Under the pieces are notes generated by a model. It searched no databases and was not told where the DNA came from. It saw only the letters and a program-made list of their open reading frames with translations. This document shows positions 17,120-25,483 of a stretch of 64,000 nucleotides of DNA, in pieces. The position numbers were made by a program, and so were the translations under genes. This DNA comes from Haloferax gibbonsii ATCC 33959 (GTDB lineage: Archaea; Halobacteriota; Halobacteria; Halobacteriales; Haloferacaceae), in contig NZ_AOLJ01000018.1 of the NCBI RefSeq assembly GCF_000336775.1, positions 163,166 to 227,165 of the forward strand, written 5' to 3'. Numbering within the stretch: the first letter of the stretch is position 1; each line of letters starts with the position of its first letter.

Positions 17120-17860
17120 ATGAAAACGACACACAAGCTGTTCAGGATTATCGAGGAACTACGAGACCGAAACGGGGCTCGAGTATCGGAACTGGCGACG
17201 GAGTTAGAGCTGCCCAAGAGCACGGTTCACCGGCATCTCAAGACACTCGAGGAACGAGAGTACGTGATGAAGACGGGAGATCTCTACTATATCGGCTCCC
17301 GGTTTCTTTACATCGGTATGGGTGTAAACAACCGACACGAGGCGTTCGCTCAGATCGAACCGAAAGTCAAAGCACTCGCCTCGGAAACTGACGAACGTGC
17401 TCAGTTCATGATCGAAGAACACGGTTACCTCGTGTACATCTATCGAGAAACCGGAGAACACGCCGTTCAGACGAACACGCAGCTCGGAAAGCGAATGCCA
17501 ATCCACGCGACCTCCGGCGGAAAAGCGATTCTCGCTCAACTGACCGACGACCAAATCGCTCGCATTATCGAGCGTCATGGGCTCCCAAAAGTCACCGAGA
17601 ACACCATCACGGACGAAGACGAGCTCTACGACGAACTCCGCGAGATCAGAGACGAGGGCGTCAGTTTCAACGATCAAGAGTATATTGAGGGTCTCCGGTC
17701 CGTCTCAGTTCCAGTTATCAAGCCGAACGGACAGCCGTTAGGTGCGATCGGTATCTCCGGTCCACAGAACCGGTTCAAAGGTGAATTCTACCGCGAAGAA
17801 CTGCCAGACAAACTCCTGGGTGTCGTCAACGAGGTCGAGCTCAATATGAAATACCAGTAG
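17120..17860 (+). CDS. IclR-family transcriptional regulator of the hydroxy-acid module
   Basis: 246 residues. The winged helix occupies about 1-65 (ARVSELATELELPKSTVHRHLKTLEE), the effector domain the rest, with HATSGGKAILAQL, the acidic GVSFNDQEYIEGLRSVSVPV segment and AIGISGPQNRF. The ATG at 17120 gives the normal IclR start at KTTHKLFRIIEELRD. It lies between the TAXI receptor and the glycerate kinase gene, so it most likely controls the transporter, dehydrogenase and kinase, with the pathway intermediate as effector. That assignment rests on position only. Confidence 0.88.
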   Translation: MKTTHKLFRIIEELRDRNGARVSELATELELPKSTVHRHLKTLEEREYVMKTGDLYYIGSRFLYIGMGVNNRHEAFAQIEPKVKALASETDERAQFMIEEHGYLVYIYRETGEHAVQTNTQLGKRMPIHATSGGKAILAQLTDDQIARIIERHGLPKVTENTITDEDELYDELREIRDEGVSFNDQEYIEGLRSVSVPVIKPNGQPLGAIGISGPQNRFKGEFYREELPDKLLGVVNEVELNMKYQ

Positions 17861-17898
17861 ACGACTGCCGTGCGGGTGAAGCGATGTTCGTGCTATAC

Positions 17899-17920
17899 AT
17901 TACAAAGATATCGTTGTAAT
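17899..17920. repeat. Inverted repeat ATTACAA-N8-TTGTAAT after an IclR gene
   Basis: Perfect 7-base arms around 8 bases, starting 38 bases after the stop of the IclR gene. The same architecture, with one mismatch in the outermost pair, occurs at 34794-34815 immediately after another IclR gene. It may be a terminator stem or a regulator site. Confidence 0.5.
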
Positions 17921-18028
17921 CCCTTGCTACATAATCTATCATCGACGATCATATCCCACGAGATGGAACTTTATATAATACGTGTTGTTGCGTAGATAGA
18001 TGCCGACCGGCTCGATGCTGGGTCACGA

Positions 18029-18139
18029 TTGAGACATTCTCGTGCGGACCACGGCCCACGAAGGGGAAACACAGAATGTCGGGTCTACCCACGGGAAGTC
18101 CCGGGGCTTGACCCCGAGGCGGTTCACGTCGACGTGATG
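18029..18139 (+). pseudogene. Possible remnant of the 3' end of an IS1341-type tnpB
   Basis: A short GC-rich stretch in an otherwise AT-rich gap. In one frame it ends GKSRGLTPRRFTST and a stop, and it carries a CCCGGGGC/GACCCCG-type stem. This resembles, from memory, the C-terminal coding tail and end of haloarchaeal IS1341/IS605-group elements. No upstream transposase body is present. It overlaps the 3' end of the convergent glycerate kinase by a few bases. Identification is tentative. Confidence 0.25.
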
Positions 18140-19452
18140 ACCATCACACGAAGATCGTTTACATTTGTCCCGGTCGGCCCCGATCGAAGAAGTGCCTCAG
18201 CGGCCTCAAGGTGTGGATAGACGTCGTTTTGTGCGAGCCCAGCCTGTGCACTCTCCTGGTCGTCAAGTAGCTCGGCATCGACGAGTGCCCCAGCGGCGTC
18301 GGTATTGCCGTCAATGCCATCCGTATCAACCGCTCCAACGACGACGCCCGCCGCATCGAGTTCGAGTGCAGCACTCAACGCGAACTCTTGGTTTGGACCG
18401 CCATGTCCGTCGCCCGAAACGGTAACCGTCGCTTCTCCTCCAGAAAGGACGACCGCTGGTGGTTCGACCGGTCGTTTCGCGGCGAGTGCTTCCTCTGCGA
18501 GACCGACGTGTACTTTCGCGATTTCGCTCGCTTCGCCTCGGACATGTGATGACAAGATCATCGGCTCGTACCCGTGTTCGTGAGCGACTTCAGCGGCACT
18601 CTCCAACGCAGTTCCGTTATCTGCCAAGACGTGAACGTCCACACTAGCGAAAGCCGGGTGGTCTTCTGTAGGCGTTTCTGGGTGCCCCCCTTGGCAGCCA
18701 TCTTTGAGGTGGCGCACAACCGGTTCAGGCGGTTCGATGGTGTAGCGGTCGAACACCGCTTGTGCGTCGCCATATGTCGTCGGATCCGGCGAGACGGGGC
18801 CGCTCGCGACTGCACCTAAATCGTTCCCGACAACATCGCTGAACACGAGCCCGATGACATCCGCTGGCGAGGCAGCGACCGCGAGACGGCCGCCCTTGAT
18901 TGCTGAGAGATGTTTTCGAACCGTATTGATCTCTCCAATCGTCGCACCGGCCCTGAGAAGTGTCTCGGTGACTGCCTGTACGTCACTAAGAGTGAGTGTA
19001 CCCGCTGGGGCAGGAAGGAGAGCGCTCCCCCCACCCGTCACGATACTGAGCACGAGATCGTCTGTCGTCGCGTCCGACGCGAGCTCCAACAGCTCGGCGG
19101 TCCCCGAAACGGCGGACCCATCTGGAATCGGGTGAGACCCCTCGACACAGCTGACCCTCGAGAGCGAAACAGGATCGTCTGTCACGACCAGTCCGTCGTC
19201 GATTCGGTCGGACAAGCACGTCTCGAGGGCCGCAGCGACGTGGCCAGCGGCGTTACCACCACCCAACACGAGCAGGCGGTCGTAGTCGTCGAGGTCGTAC
19301 TCGCGCTCACCGACGTGTAACGTGTTGTCTACTACCGAAACAGTCCGCTCGATAACCGACTGCGGGTGTGCAGCGCGAATCCCCGCCTCAAGGCAGTCGA
19401 GTACGAGTTTGTGTTCGGATGTAGCTGCAAGGGCAGCCCGATTTGCAAACAT
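18124..19452 (-). CDS. Glycerate 2-kinase (MOFRL-type, GckA/TtuD family)
   Basis: 442 residues, the typical length. The N-terminal domain has LLVLGGGNAAGHVAAALE and GSHPIPDGSAVSGTAELLELA, followed by IVTGGGSALLPAPAG and NTVRKHLSAIKGGRLA, family signatures. The C-terminal MOFRL domain has LSGGEATVTVSGDGHGGPNQEFALSAAL and GAVDTDGIDGNTDAAGALVD. It phosphorylates D-glycerate at C2 to 2-phosphoglycerate, which enters lower glycolysis. Together with a tartrate-type dehydrogenase and a TRAP transporter it suggests glycerate formed from a tartrate-like acid; related ttu/gck clusters in bacteria follow this logic. The ATG at 19452 is the natural start. Confidence 0.9.
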   Translation of the reverse strand: MFANRAALAATSEHKLVLDCLEAGIRAAHPQSVIERTVSVVDNTLHVGEREYDLDDYDRLLVLGGGNAAGHVAAALETCLSDRIDDGLVVTDDPVSLSRVSCVEGSHPIPDGSAVSGTAELLELASDATTDDLVLSIVTGGGSALLPAPAGTLTLSDVQAVTETLLRAGATIGEINTVRKHLSAIKGGRLAVAASPADVIGLVFSDVVGNDLGAVASGPVSPDPTTYGDAQAVFDRYTIEPPEPVVRHLKDGCQGGHPETPTEDHPAFASVDVHVLADNGTALESAAEVAHEHGYEPMILSSHVRGEASEIAKVHVGLAEEALAAKRPVEPPAVVLSGGEATVTVSGDGHGGPNQEFALSAALELDAAGVVVGAVDTDGIDGNTDAAGALVDAELLDDQESAQAGLAQNDVYPHLEAAEALLRSGPTGTNVNDLRVMVITST

Positions 19453-19966
19453 CAGTGGATACTCTCAACCAAGAACTCAAAAATGTACTGGCGTTTCGTG
19501 TCTCGTGTTGATGGATAGCTGCGCGACGTTGTCGTGTCTACACAAGACTATTCTCCTCCGCTCGGAGATAGTAACTTCATCCATCAATATTGAAAATAAA
19601 TAACAATACAAACACTAGTTTTCAGGTATGGGCCAGTCACCCAGGAGATCGTAGTTTTCACCATATATCTCGAGACACCCTCAATAAACTATGTATGTCT
19701 CACATTTAATCAGCCATCTCAGCTATTTTCACCGTTATGTATTTCCCTATAGTGTTTCATATCGACAGTCGTCCCAGATAATCGAGCAAAAATAGATTAC
19801 ACTAGTGTTGGAGTATTGTATTAGTCTGTGTCAATTGGCCCGAGACAATACCGTGCTCGAAGAACGGTAGTAATCGACAAAAAGCACAAAACTATCGTGT
19901 GGCTCGTCTGCTCAGCACAGCAGAACGACAAACGATTTCAGTCCACGCCGAGCAGGTAGCGAAACC
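19453..19966. other. AT-rich non-coding region
   Basis: 514 bases between the divergent glycerate kinase and MFS genes. It has long A/T runs around 19580-19620 and 19720-19830. I see no open frame with haloarchaeal composition, no tRNA and no clear repeat. The left part would hold the kinase promoter and the right part the MFS promoter. Confidence 0.5.
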
Positions 19967-21175
19967 GTGAGTACGACACCGGACACGGCGGGCACGCGAC
20001 GCGAGATACTGGGCATCGTCGTCGGCTTCTTCCTGCTTTCGACGGCGGCGGCGGCCTACGAAATCGCCCCGGCGAGCGTGCTGCCGGTGATTCAAGAGTC
20101 TCTCGGGCTGAGCGCGAGCGCGGCAGGCTGGCTCGTGAGCATCATGTACGCGACGGCGGTCGTCACGAGCGTCCCCGTCGGCGTCGTCCTCGACCGGTTT
20201 TCGGTGCGCCGCGTGGTCGCGCTCGCGACCGTCGCCCTCGTCGTCGCCGGCGGCTGGGGCTGGTACGCGGCCACCGCCGGCGCGTACGGCTGGCTCCTCG
20301 TTTCGCGGGTGCTCGGCGGCCTCGCGTACGTCACGTTCTGGAACGCGGGCGCGAACGTCGTCGGCAGCGCGGTCCCCCCGGAACAGCGCGCGACCGCGGT
20401 CGGCGTGTTCACCGCGAGCGCGCCCGTCGGCTTCGCCCTCGGGCAGTTCGGAAGCCCGCTCATCGCGAACGTCGCCGGGTGGCCCGCGATTCTTCCGCTG
20501 TACGCCGCGGTCGCCGTCGTCGGCGTCGTGGTTTTCTTGCTCGCGACCCGCCGGCGCGTCCCCGGCGTCGACGCGCCCGCACCCGACCGGGCGGCGCTCC
20601 GCGAACTGTTCGGTAGCCGGGCGGTCTGGACCGTCTGCGCGCTCTGTTTTCTCGCCTACTCGCTGTACCTCTTCGTCAACACGTGGCTCCCGAGTTTCCT
20701 CGCCAGCGAGTTCCCGATTTCGCTGGCCGCGAGCGGCCTCCTGACCGCGCTGTTCCCCGCTATCGGCGCGGTCGCGCGGTCGACCAGCGGCGTGGTCACC
20801 GACCGCGTGTTCGGCGGTCGTCGTCGCCGGGTCATCGTCTCGTCGTTCGCCGTCGCCACGCCGGCGGTCGTCGCGTTCGCGTTCGTCTCGGAACTCGGCC
20901 TCGTCGTCGGCGCGGTCGTCGTCGTCGGCTTCGCCATCCAACTCGTGACGGGGCTCATCTTCTCGTACATCGCCGAACTCGTCGCCCCCGCGGTGCGGAC
21001 CACGGCCGTCTCGCTCCTGACGAGCGTCGGTCTCCTCGGCGCGTTCGCCGCCCCCATCGCCGCCGGTGCGATTATCGACTACGCGGGATACGCACCGGCG
21101 TTCTTCGCCGCCGGAGGCGTCGCTATCGCCGGCGTGCTCTTGGCGCTTCGAGCGCCTGAACCGAGTCGGGCGTAG
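19967..21175 (+). CDS. Major facilitator superfamily transporter
   Basis: 402 residues with twelve predicted membrane segments. The start is a GTG at 19967. The loop between segments 2 and 3 has the MFS signature form GVVLDRFSVRRVVAL, and segment 5 has FTASAPVGFALGQFGSPL. The second half repeats the fold with GVVTDRVFGGRRRRVIV. It resembles the CynX/NreB-like or OFA-like small-molecule permeases, but the substrate cannot be assigned. Codon use is strongly GC-biased, unlike the AT-rich gap just before it. No operon partner. Confidence 0.87.
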   Translation: MSTTPDTAGTRREILGIVVGFFLLSTAAAAYEIAPASVLPVIQESLGLSASAAGWLVSIMYATAVVTSVPVGVVLDRFSVRRVVALATVALVVAGGWGWYAATAGAYGWLLVSRVLGGLAYVTFWNAGANVVGSAVPPEQRATAVGVFTASAPVGFALGQFGSPLIANVAGWPAILPLYAAVAVVGVVVFLLATRRRVPGVDAPAPDRAALRELFGSRAVWTVCALCFLAYSLYLFVNTWLPSFLASEFPISLAASGLLTALFPAIGAVARSTSGVVTDRVFGGRRRRVIVSSFAVATPAVVAFAFVSELGLVVGAVVVVGFAIQLVTGLIFSYIAELVAPAVRTTAVSLLTSVGLLGAFAAPIAAGAIIDYAGYAPAFFAAGGVAIAGVLLALRAPEPSRA

Positions 21176-21235
21176 GCCCACCGCCGTGTCGGCTCTATTG
21201 AGCTGTGCCGCAGCTGATGATTTGTCCAACGACTC

Positions 21236-21481
21236 CTAACAGTGGTCGTCAATCCACTCACAGAACGAGTGGAAGTCTTCTGCACCGCACTGCTCCGCGA
21301 TACTCCCGAGTGTTCCACGAGGAATCTCGCCGTGAAGCGGCACAGTCGGCCGTCGAACCTCGCCAGTGTCGGGATTGACGTACTCCAGCGTGAGGTGACT
21401 CCCAGTTCGTGACTTCGGTTCGTACCCGAATTTCAGCAGCACTTTCGCGACTTCCCGGCCTGTGAACGTCGTTCGGCCCAC
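21236..21481 (-). CDS. hicA: HicA-family mRNA interferase toxin
   Basis: 81 residues from the GTG at 21481, directly after the stop of the HicB gene (1 base between them). The double-stranded RNA-binding-like fold is shown by FTGREVAKVLLKFGYEPKSRTGSHLTLEY, with the catalytic His in GSH, then RRPTVPLHGEIPRGTLGSIAEQCGAEDFHSF. HicA toxins cleave mRNA and block translation. The open frame extends further upstream through the antitoxin gene in another frame; that part is a shadow. Antitoxin before toxin on one transcript fits many archaeal HicBA pairs. Confidence 0.85.
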   Translation of the reverse strand: MGRTTFTGREVAKVLLKFGYEPKSRTGSHLTLEYVNPDTGEVRRPTVPLHGEIPRGTLGSIAEQCGAEDFHSFCEWIDDHC

Positions 21482-21482
21482 G

Positions 21483-21743
21483 TTACTCGTCCCACGGTGG
21501 GCGACCTTCGCTTCCGACTTCGTCTTGGTCGAGACCGAGTTCTGCGGCCAGCTCGTCTTCGTCGACAGACTCTCCCTTCCCGTGATAGGCATCGAGGGCG
21601 TCAGCGAGCATCCGCAGTGCCTCCGCGCGGTCGTCGCCAAAAGAAGCGACACCCGTCTCGATGTCCTTTGCGGTGACTCGTCCATCATCCTCGTGGATGA
21701 ACTCGACACCGCCGTTTCGGTTGTCACGAGTCGTGCTGGCCAT
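21483..21743 (-). CDS. hicB: HicB-family antitoxin
   Basis: 86 residues from the ATG at 21743 (MASTTRDNRNGGVEFIHEDDG); a longer frame to 21812 lacks family sequence. The partly degraded RNase-H-like HicB fold appears as DGRVTAKDIETGVASFGDDRAEALRMLADALDAY. The acidic tail has DELAAELGLDQDEVG. It would bind and inhibit the HicA toxin encoded immediately downstream and repress their shared promoter. Short haloarchaeal HicB proteins lacking an added DNA-binding domain are common. Confidence 0.82.
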   Translation of the reverse strand: MASTTRDNRNGGVEFIHEDDGRVTAKDIETGVASFGDDRAEALRMLADALDAYHGKGESVDEDELAAELGLDQDEVGSEGRPPWDE

Positions 21744-21946
21744 CTCTACCAGAATTGAGTCGTCGTCTACAAATAAGCGTTCGGACGGCTTGCATCGAAC
21801 TCTGACCGCCACGACTAGCAGGTTCTACGGATTGCAACGGACCCGCTTCGTCGTGCGTCCTCCCCACAACTACCGCTCCCCTTCCCGGATCATTTATATA
21901 TTAACTATTCAATTACTTTATATATCTGTGCGTCCGACGACCACGT

Positions 21947-22096
21947 ATGGCTCGCGCAGTCAACCCCGTTCGAACCGACTACTCGAACATCCAGATGGGA
22001 CTCATGGGGACGCTCATCGTCGCCGGAATCGCGGTGCTCATGATCCCGTTCACACCGTTCATCCTCCTCGGTCTGCTGTGGAGAGCGTTCCATTAG
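21947..22096 (+). CDS. Small membrane protein of unknown function
   Basis: 49 residues: MARAVNPVRTDYSNIQ, then a hydrophobic stretch (GTLIVAGIAVLMIPFTPFILLGLLW) long enough for one span or a tight hairpin, ending RAFH. The ATG at 21947 follows a TATA-like run (TTTATATATC, 21917-21926) by about 22-30 bases, as expected for a leaderless gene. The composition differs from random haloarchaeal frames, which are usually rich in Arg and polar residues. I do not recognise a function. It stands alone between HicBA and the ABC exporter. Confidence 0.65.
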   Translation: MARAVNPVRTDYSNIQMGLMGTLIVAGIAVLMIPFTPFILLGLLWRAFH

Positions 22097-22203
22097 GCAC
22101 GTCGCTCTCTCTCCAGCCCGCACGTCAGCACGTGTTTTTTCACCCCGTTTGACGCCCGAGTCCGAAACTCGCCGACGGATGTCGGCCGAAAAGAGTCGAC
22201 GGC

Positions 22204-23346
22204 TCAGCTCCGAAGCGCGTCGACCGGGCGGTCGTTGGCGGCCTTCCACGCGGGGTAGACACCGCTCAGGACGCTCGCCACGACGGCGAATGCGAACCCG
22301 AACAGGAGGTACTGGGAGCTACTCCAGTTGAACACGGCCATCGCGTTACCCGTGAGTAACTGGAACATGGCCAGTCCGACGAGAAGCGACCCGAGCGCTC
22401 CGATCAATCCGCCGACGGCACCCATGAGGGCGGCCTCGGTCAGAATCATCCGGAGTACCTCACCACGGCGAATCCCGACGGCCCGGAGGACGCCGATTTC
22501 GCCGCGGCGTTCGACCGTGCTCATCAGCATCACGTTGAGGATGGCGACGCTCGCCACGACGAGCGAGATGGCACCGATAGCGAGCAGCGCGTAGTTGAGC
22601 GTGTTCAGGAACGTTTCGAGGCTGTCTAAGCTCCCGAACGTGCTCACGCGTAGCTCCTCGTCGTCTTCCCCGTTGAACTGGGCGTCGATCACGTCAGCGA
22701 GGGCCGCGGCCGCGTCGCTATTGCCGGCGACGACGGTCACGGTGTCGTACCCGTCCTGCTCAGAGAGCGCTGACATCGGCAACACGAGTTGGCCGCCACC
22801 GCCGCCGAAGCCACCCGACTCCTCGAGGAACCCGCTGATGCGGTATATCTGACCGTCGTACTCGACGGGGTCGCCGAGTTCGAGGTCAAGTGTCTCGGCG
22901 GTGCCGTTGCTGATGAGCGCCCCCGAAGCCAGCCGATTCGGTGCGTCGCCGTTCGTGAGGTTGTACAGCGCGGCGGCGTTCGTCACCCCCGTGACGCTCA
23001 TCCGCGCCTCCTCGCCGTTTCGCGCGGTTAGCGCCGTCGAGTTCGACTTCTGTGGAACCACCTCCGCGTCACTCACGATGTCACGGAGCGTTTCGACCTG
23101 CGCTCGGGTGACGCCGTCGGTGGCGCTGTCCGCTCCCGAGGCGATCGTCACATCACCGCCGATAGAGCCGAGGTCGGAGGTGGCCTGCTGTTGGAGCGCT
23201 GCACCCGCCATCCCGAGCGACGCAATGGAAATCACGCCGATAACGATGCCGAGTGCCGCCAGCACCGTTCGCGTTCGGTTGCGGCCGAGGTTGCGCCACG
23301 CCATGAGCGCGCTCGGATACCGCCACAGGTAATCGGCGATACTCAC
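22204..23346 (-). CDS. MacB/FtsX-type ABC exporter permease
   Basis: 380 residues. One membrane span near the N-terminus (RTVLAALGIVIGVISIASLG) precedes a large extracellular domain, about 45-245, rich in Asp and Gly. Three spans follow (NYALLAIGAISLVVASVAILNVM to the C-terminus), with the FtsX-fold loop STVERRGEIGVLRAVGIRRGEVLRMI. This is the four-span topology of MacB/LolCE proteins, which work by mechanical coupling rather than classic transport. It overlaps the ATPase gene by 4 bases (ATGA), so the pair is translationally coupled. It likely extracts or exports a lipid, peptide or surface component. Confidence 0.88.
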   Translation of the reverse strand: MSIADYLWRYPSALMAWRNLGRNRTRTVLAALGIVIGVISIASLGMAGAALQQQATSDLGSIGGDVTIASGADSATDGVTRAQVETLRDIVSDAEVVPQKSNSTALTARNGEEARMSVTGVTNAAALYNLTNGDAPNRLASGALISNGTAETLDLELGDPVEYDGQIYRISGFLEESGGFGGGGGQLVLPMSALSEQDGYDTVTVVAGNSDAAAALADVIDAQFNGEDDEELRVSTFGSLDSLETFLNTLNYALLAIGAISLVVASVAILNVMLMSTVERRGEIGVLRAVGIRRGEVLRMILTEAALMGAVGGLIGALGSLLVGLAMFQLLTGNAMAVFNWSSSQYLLFGFAFAVVASVLSGVYPAWKAANDRPVDALRS

Positions 23347-24020
23347 GGCTGATCCACCTCTTGGATGACGCCGTCGACGATGCGGACGGTGGTGTCGGTG
23401 TAGTCGAGCATCTGGTCGTCGTGGGTGACCGCGACGATGGCGACGTTCTCGTCTTCCTTCAGCCGCGTCAGTTCTTCGAGAATCGTCTGACCGGTGTCCT
23501 GGTCGAGGTTCCCCGTGGGCTCGTCGGCCAAGAGGATGTCCGGTTCGTTGATGAGCGACCGCGCGACTGCGACACGCTGTTGTTGGCCGCCGGATAACTG
23601 GTCGGGCGTGTGGTCTAAGCGGTCGCCGAGACCGACGCGACGGAGCAACTCAACCGCGCGGTCGTGCCTGTCTACCGAGGTGTTCCACATCGAGGGGAGT
23701 TCGACGTTCTCGACCGCCGTCAGCATGGGAAGCAGGTGGAAGTCCTGGAACACGAACCCGATTCCCGTTCGGCGCTCTTCGGTGAGTTCGTCCTCGCTGA
23801 AGTCGGTCACGTCGCGGGCGTCGAGGTGGACGTGGCCCTCGGTGGGCGTGTCGAGCAGTCCGATCATGTTGAGCATAGTACTCTTGCCCGAACCCGAAGG
23901 GCCGATGACGGTGACCATCTCGCCGCGGTCGGCGCTGAAGTCCACGCCCTTGAGCGCCTCAACCGTTTCCACACCGCTCTGATAGCGCTTGATGACATCC
24001 TCGAGTTCGATGACGCTCAT
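23343..24020 (-). CDS. ABC transporter ATPase, MacB/LolD type
   Basis: 225 residues, typical LolD/MacB nucleotide-binding subunit. Motifs in order are ALKGVDFSADRGEMVTV, Walker A GPSGSGKST (about 40-48), FVFQDFHLLPMLTAVENVELP, signature LSGGQQQRVAVARSL and Walker B ILLADEPTGNLD. The last of these is diagnostic of this subfamily. It energises the adjacent permease. Four-base overlaps link it to both the permease downstream and the exported protein gene upstream (24017-24020), making one operon read leftward. Confidence 0.92.
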   Translation of the reverse strand: MSVIELEDVIKRYQSGVETVEALKGVDFSADRGEMVTVIGPSGSGKSTMLNMIGLLDTPTEGHVHLDARDVTDFSEDELTEERRTGIGFVFQDFHLLPMLTAVENVELPSMWNTSVDRHDRAVELLRRVGLGDRLDHTPDQLSGGQQQRVAVARSLINEPDILLADEPTGNLDQDTGQTILEELTRLKEDENVAIVAVTHDDQMLDYTDTTVRIVDGVIQEVDQP

Positions 24021-25483
24021 GACTGTTGTCGTCGCCAGTAGACACCAGCAGCACCGACCGCAACGGCGAGTGCGATACCGAGCGCCGCCACGGAGAACCC
24101 GCTGCTGCCACCACCGGAACTACTGCTCGCGGCCGCACCACCCCGCGCGGCCGACTCGCTCGACGCGAAGTCGACGTGGACCGTCCGGACGAACTGCTCA
24201 CCACCCGCAGAGTAGCGGATTTCGACGGGGAGGCTGTCGACTGAGCCGTTTGAATCCGTCTCGGCAGTCAGTTCGAACGTGGCGAACTCGCTGGATTCGA
24301 CGGTGCCGACGAAGTACTCGCCGTTCGGCGCAGCCGGGCTGACCCCGGCGGCGTCGCCGACGCTCATGAGCACGGAGTCGGCGTCACTGCTCCCGACGTT
24401 CGCGGCATCGCCGCTCAGCGTGACGGTCGAACCGCTCCGCGTCGCTTCGATACCGGTCAGTTCGATGTTCGACAACTCGCGGGGGTTGTAGTCGATGGTC
24501 GTTTCGGTCGTGTGGGCGTCACCACCGGCGGTGTACGCGGCGACGATGGTTACCGCACCCGTGGGAATGTCGGTCCCGCTGAGTGCGAACGTCTGCGACG
24601 TCTTCGGGTCGACGTCCGAGACGAGGGCGCGTTCAACGACCGTTCCGTCGACGACCGCCCGGAACTGAACGTCGGTGAGGCCGACGTTCCCGTACTCTGT
24701 GAGCGTCGTCTGAATGACCGACGACCCGTTCGACTCGGCCACCGTCGCGGTGAGACCGGTGTCGATATCAGCGGTCTCGGCGGTCACCGCCTTCTCGACG
24801 GTCGCTGTCCGCGTTGCTCCGGTCGCGGTTTTGTACTGGACCGTGCCGCGGAGCGTGTGCTCACCGGCTTCGGGAAATGTCACGTTGTACGTGTAGTCGG
24901 CCTTCGAACCGGGCGCGAGCGAGGCGCTCACGCGTTTCGGGTCCTCTACGTCGGCGTCGCCGCCGAGCGTGAGTTTGACGTTCGAAATCGTGTCGGTGTC
25001 ACCGTTGGCAACGGTCACCCCGACGGAACGCTCGTCGCCCGCGACGGGGTCGAGGTGTTCGAACGAGATTGCGGCCTCGTCTGGTGGCTCGACATCTACG
25101 TACACCGGGTAGCTCACACGGGTGTATCCACCGCCTTGTCCCCTAACGGCCGCTTGGACGGTGAGCCGTTTTCTCCCCTCCTCGTCGAGGGTGACACTCA
25201 TGGGAACGGTCATCTCACGCCCCGCGGTAAGCGACCCGAGATCTTCGGCCCGCGCGTACTCGGCCCCGCTCGGATCGCGGAGGTACACGTCGGTCACGTC
25301 GACAGACTCGTCGCCGACGTTGCTCAGGTTGACGGAGACGACGAACGGTTCGCCCGGTGCGGGGTCGCTAACGGACGCGTCGGCATGGATGGCGACTTCG
25401 GTCGCACCCGCCGTACTCGCGACGGCGCCGACCGACGACGTGAGCAACAACAACGCGAACACAGCGGAGAAGAACCGCTTCAC
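24017..25483 (-). CDS. Exported CARDB/COG1361-type protein with C-terminal membrane anchor
   Basis: 488 residues from the GTG at 25483, which begins a Sec-type signal (KRFFSAVFALLLLTSSVGAVAST). The long frame upstream is Arg-rich and not family-like. The body consists of several Ig-like/CARDB repeats of about 100 residues (for example VSDPAPGEPFVVSVNLSNVG). It ends with a Ser/Gly linker and a membrane span before a short basic tail (YWRRQQS). It probably stands on the outer face and works with the MacB-like permease and ATPase, in the place of the MacA adaptor. That partnership is inferred from the ATGA overlap. Confidence 0.82.
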   Translation of the reverse strand: MKRFFSAVFALLLLTSSVGAVASTAGATEVAIHADASVSDPAPGEPFVVSVNLSNVGDESVDVTDVYLRDPSGAEYARAEDLGSLTAGREMTVPMSVTLDEEGRKRLTVQAAVRGQGGGYTRVSYPVYVDVEPPDEAAISFEHLDPVAGDERSVGVTVANGDTDTISNVKLTLGGDADVEDPKRVSASLAPGSKADYTYNVTFPEAGEHTLRGTVQYKTATGATRTATVEKAVTAETADIDTGLTATVAESNGSSVIQTTLTEYGNVGLTDVQFRAVVDGTVVERALVSDVDPKTSQTFALSGTDIPTGAVTIVAAYTAGGDAHTTETTIDYNPRELSNIELTGIEATRSGSTVTLSGDAANVGSSDADSVLMSVGDAAGVSPAAPNGEYFVGTVESSEFATFELTAETDSNGSVDSLPVEIRYSAGGEQFVRTVHVDFASSESAARGGAAASSSSGGGSSGFSVAALGIALAVAVGAAGVYWRRQQS

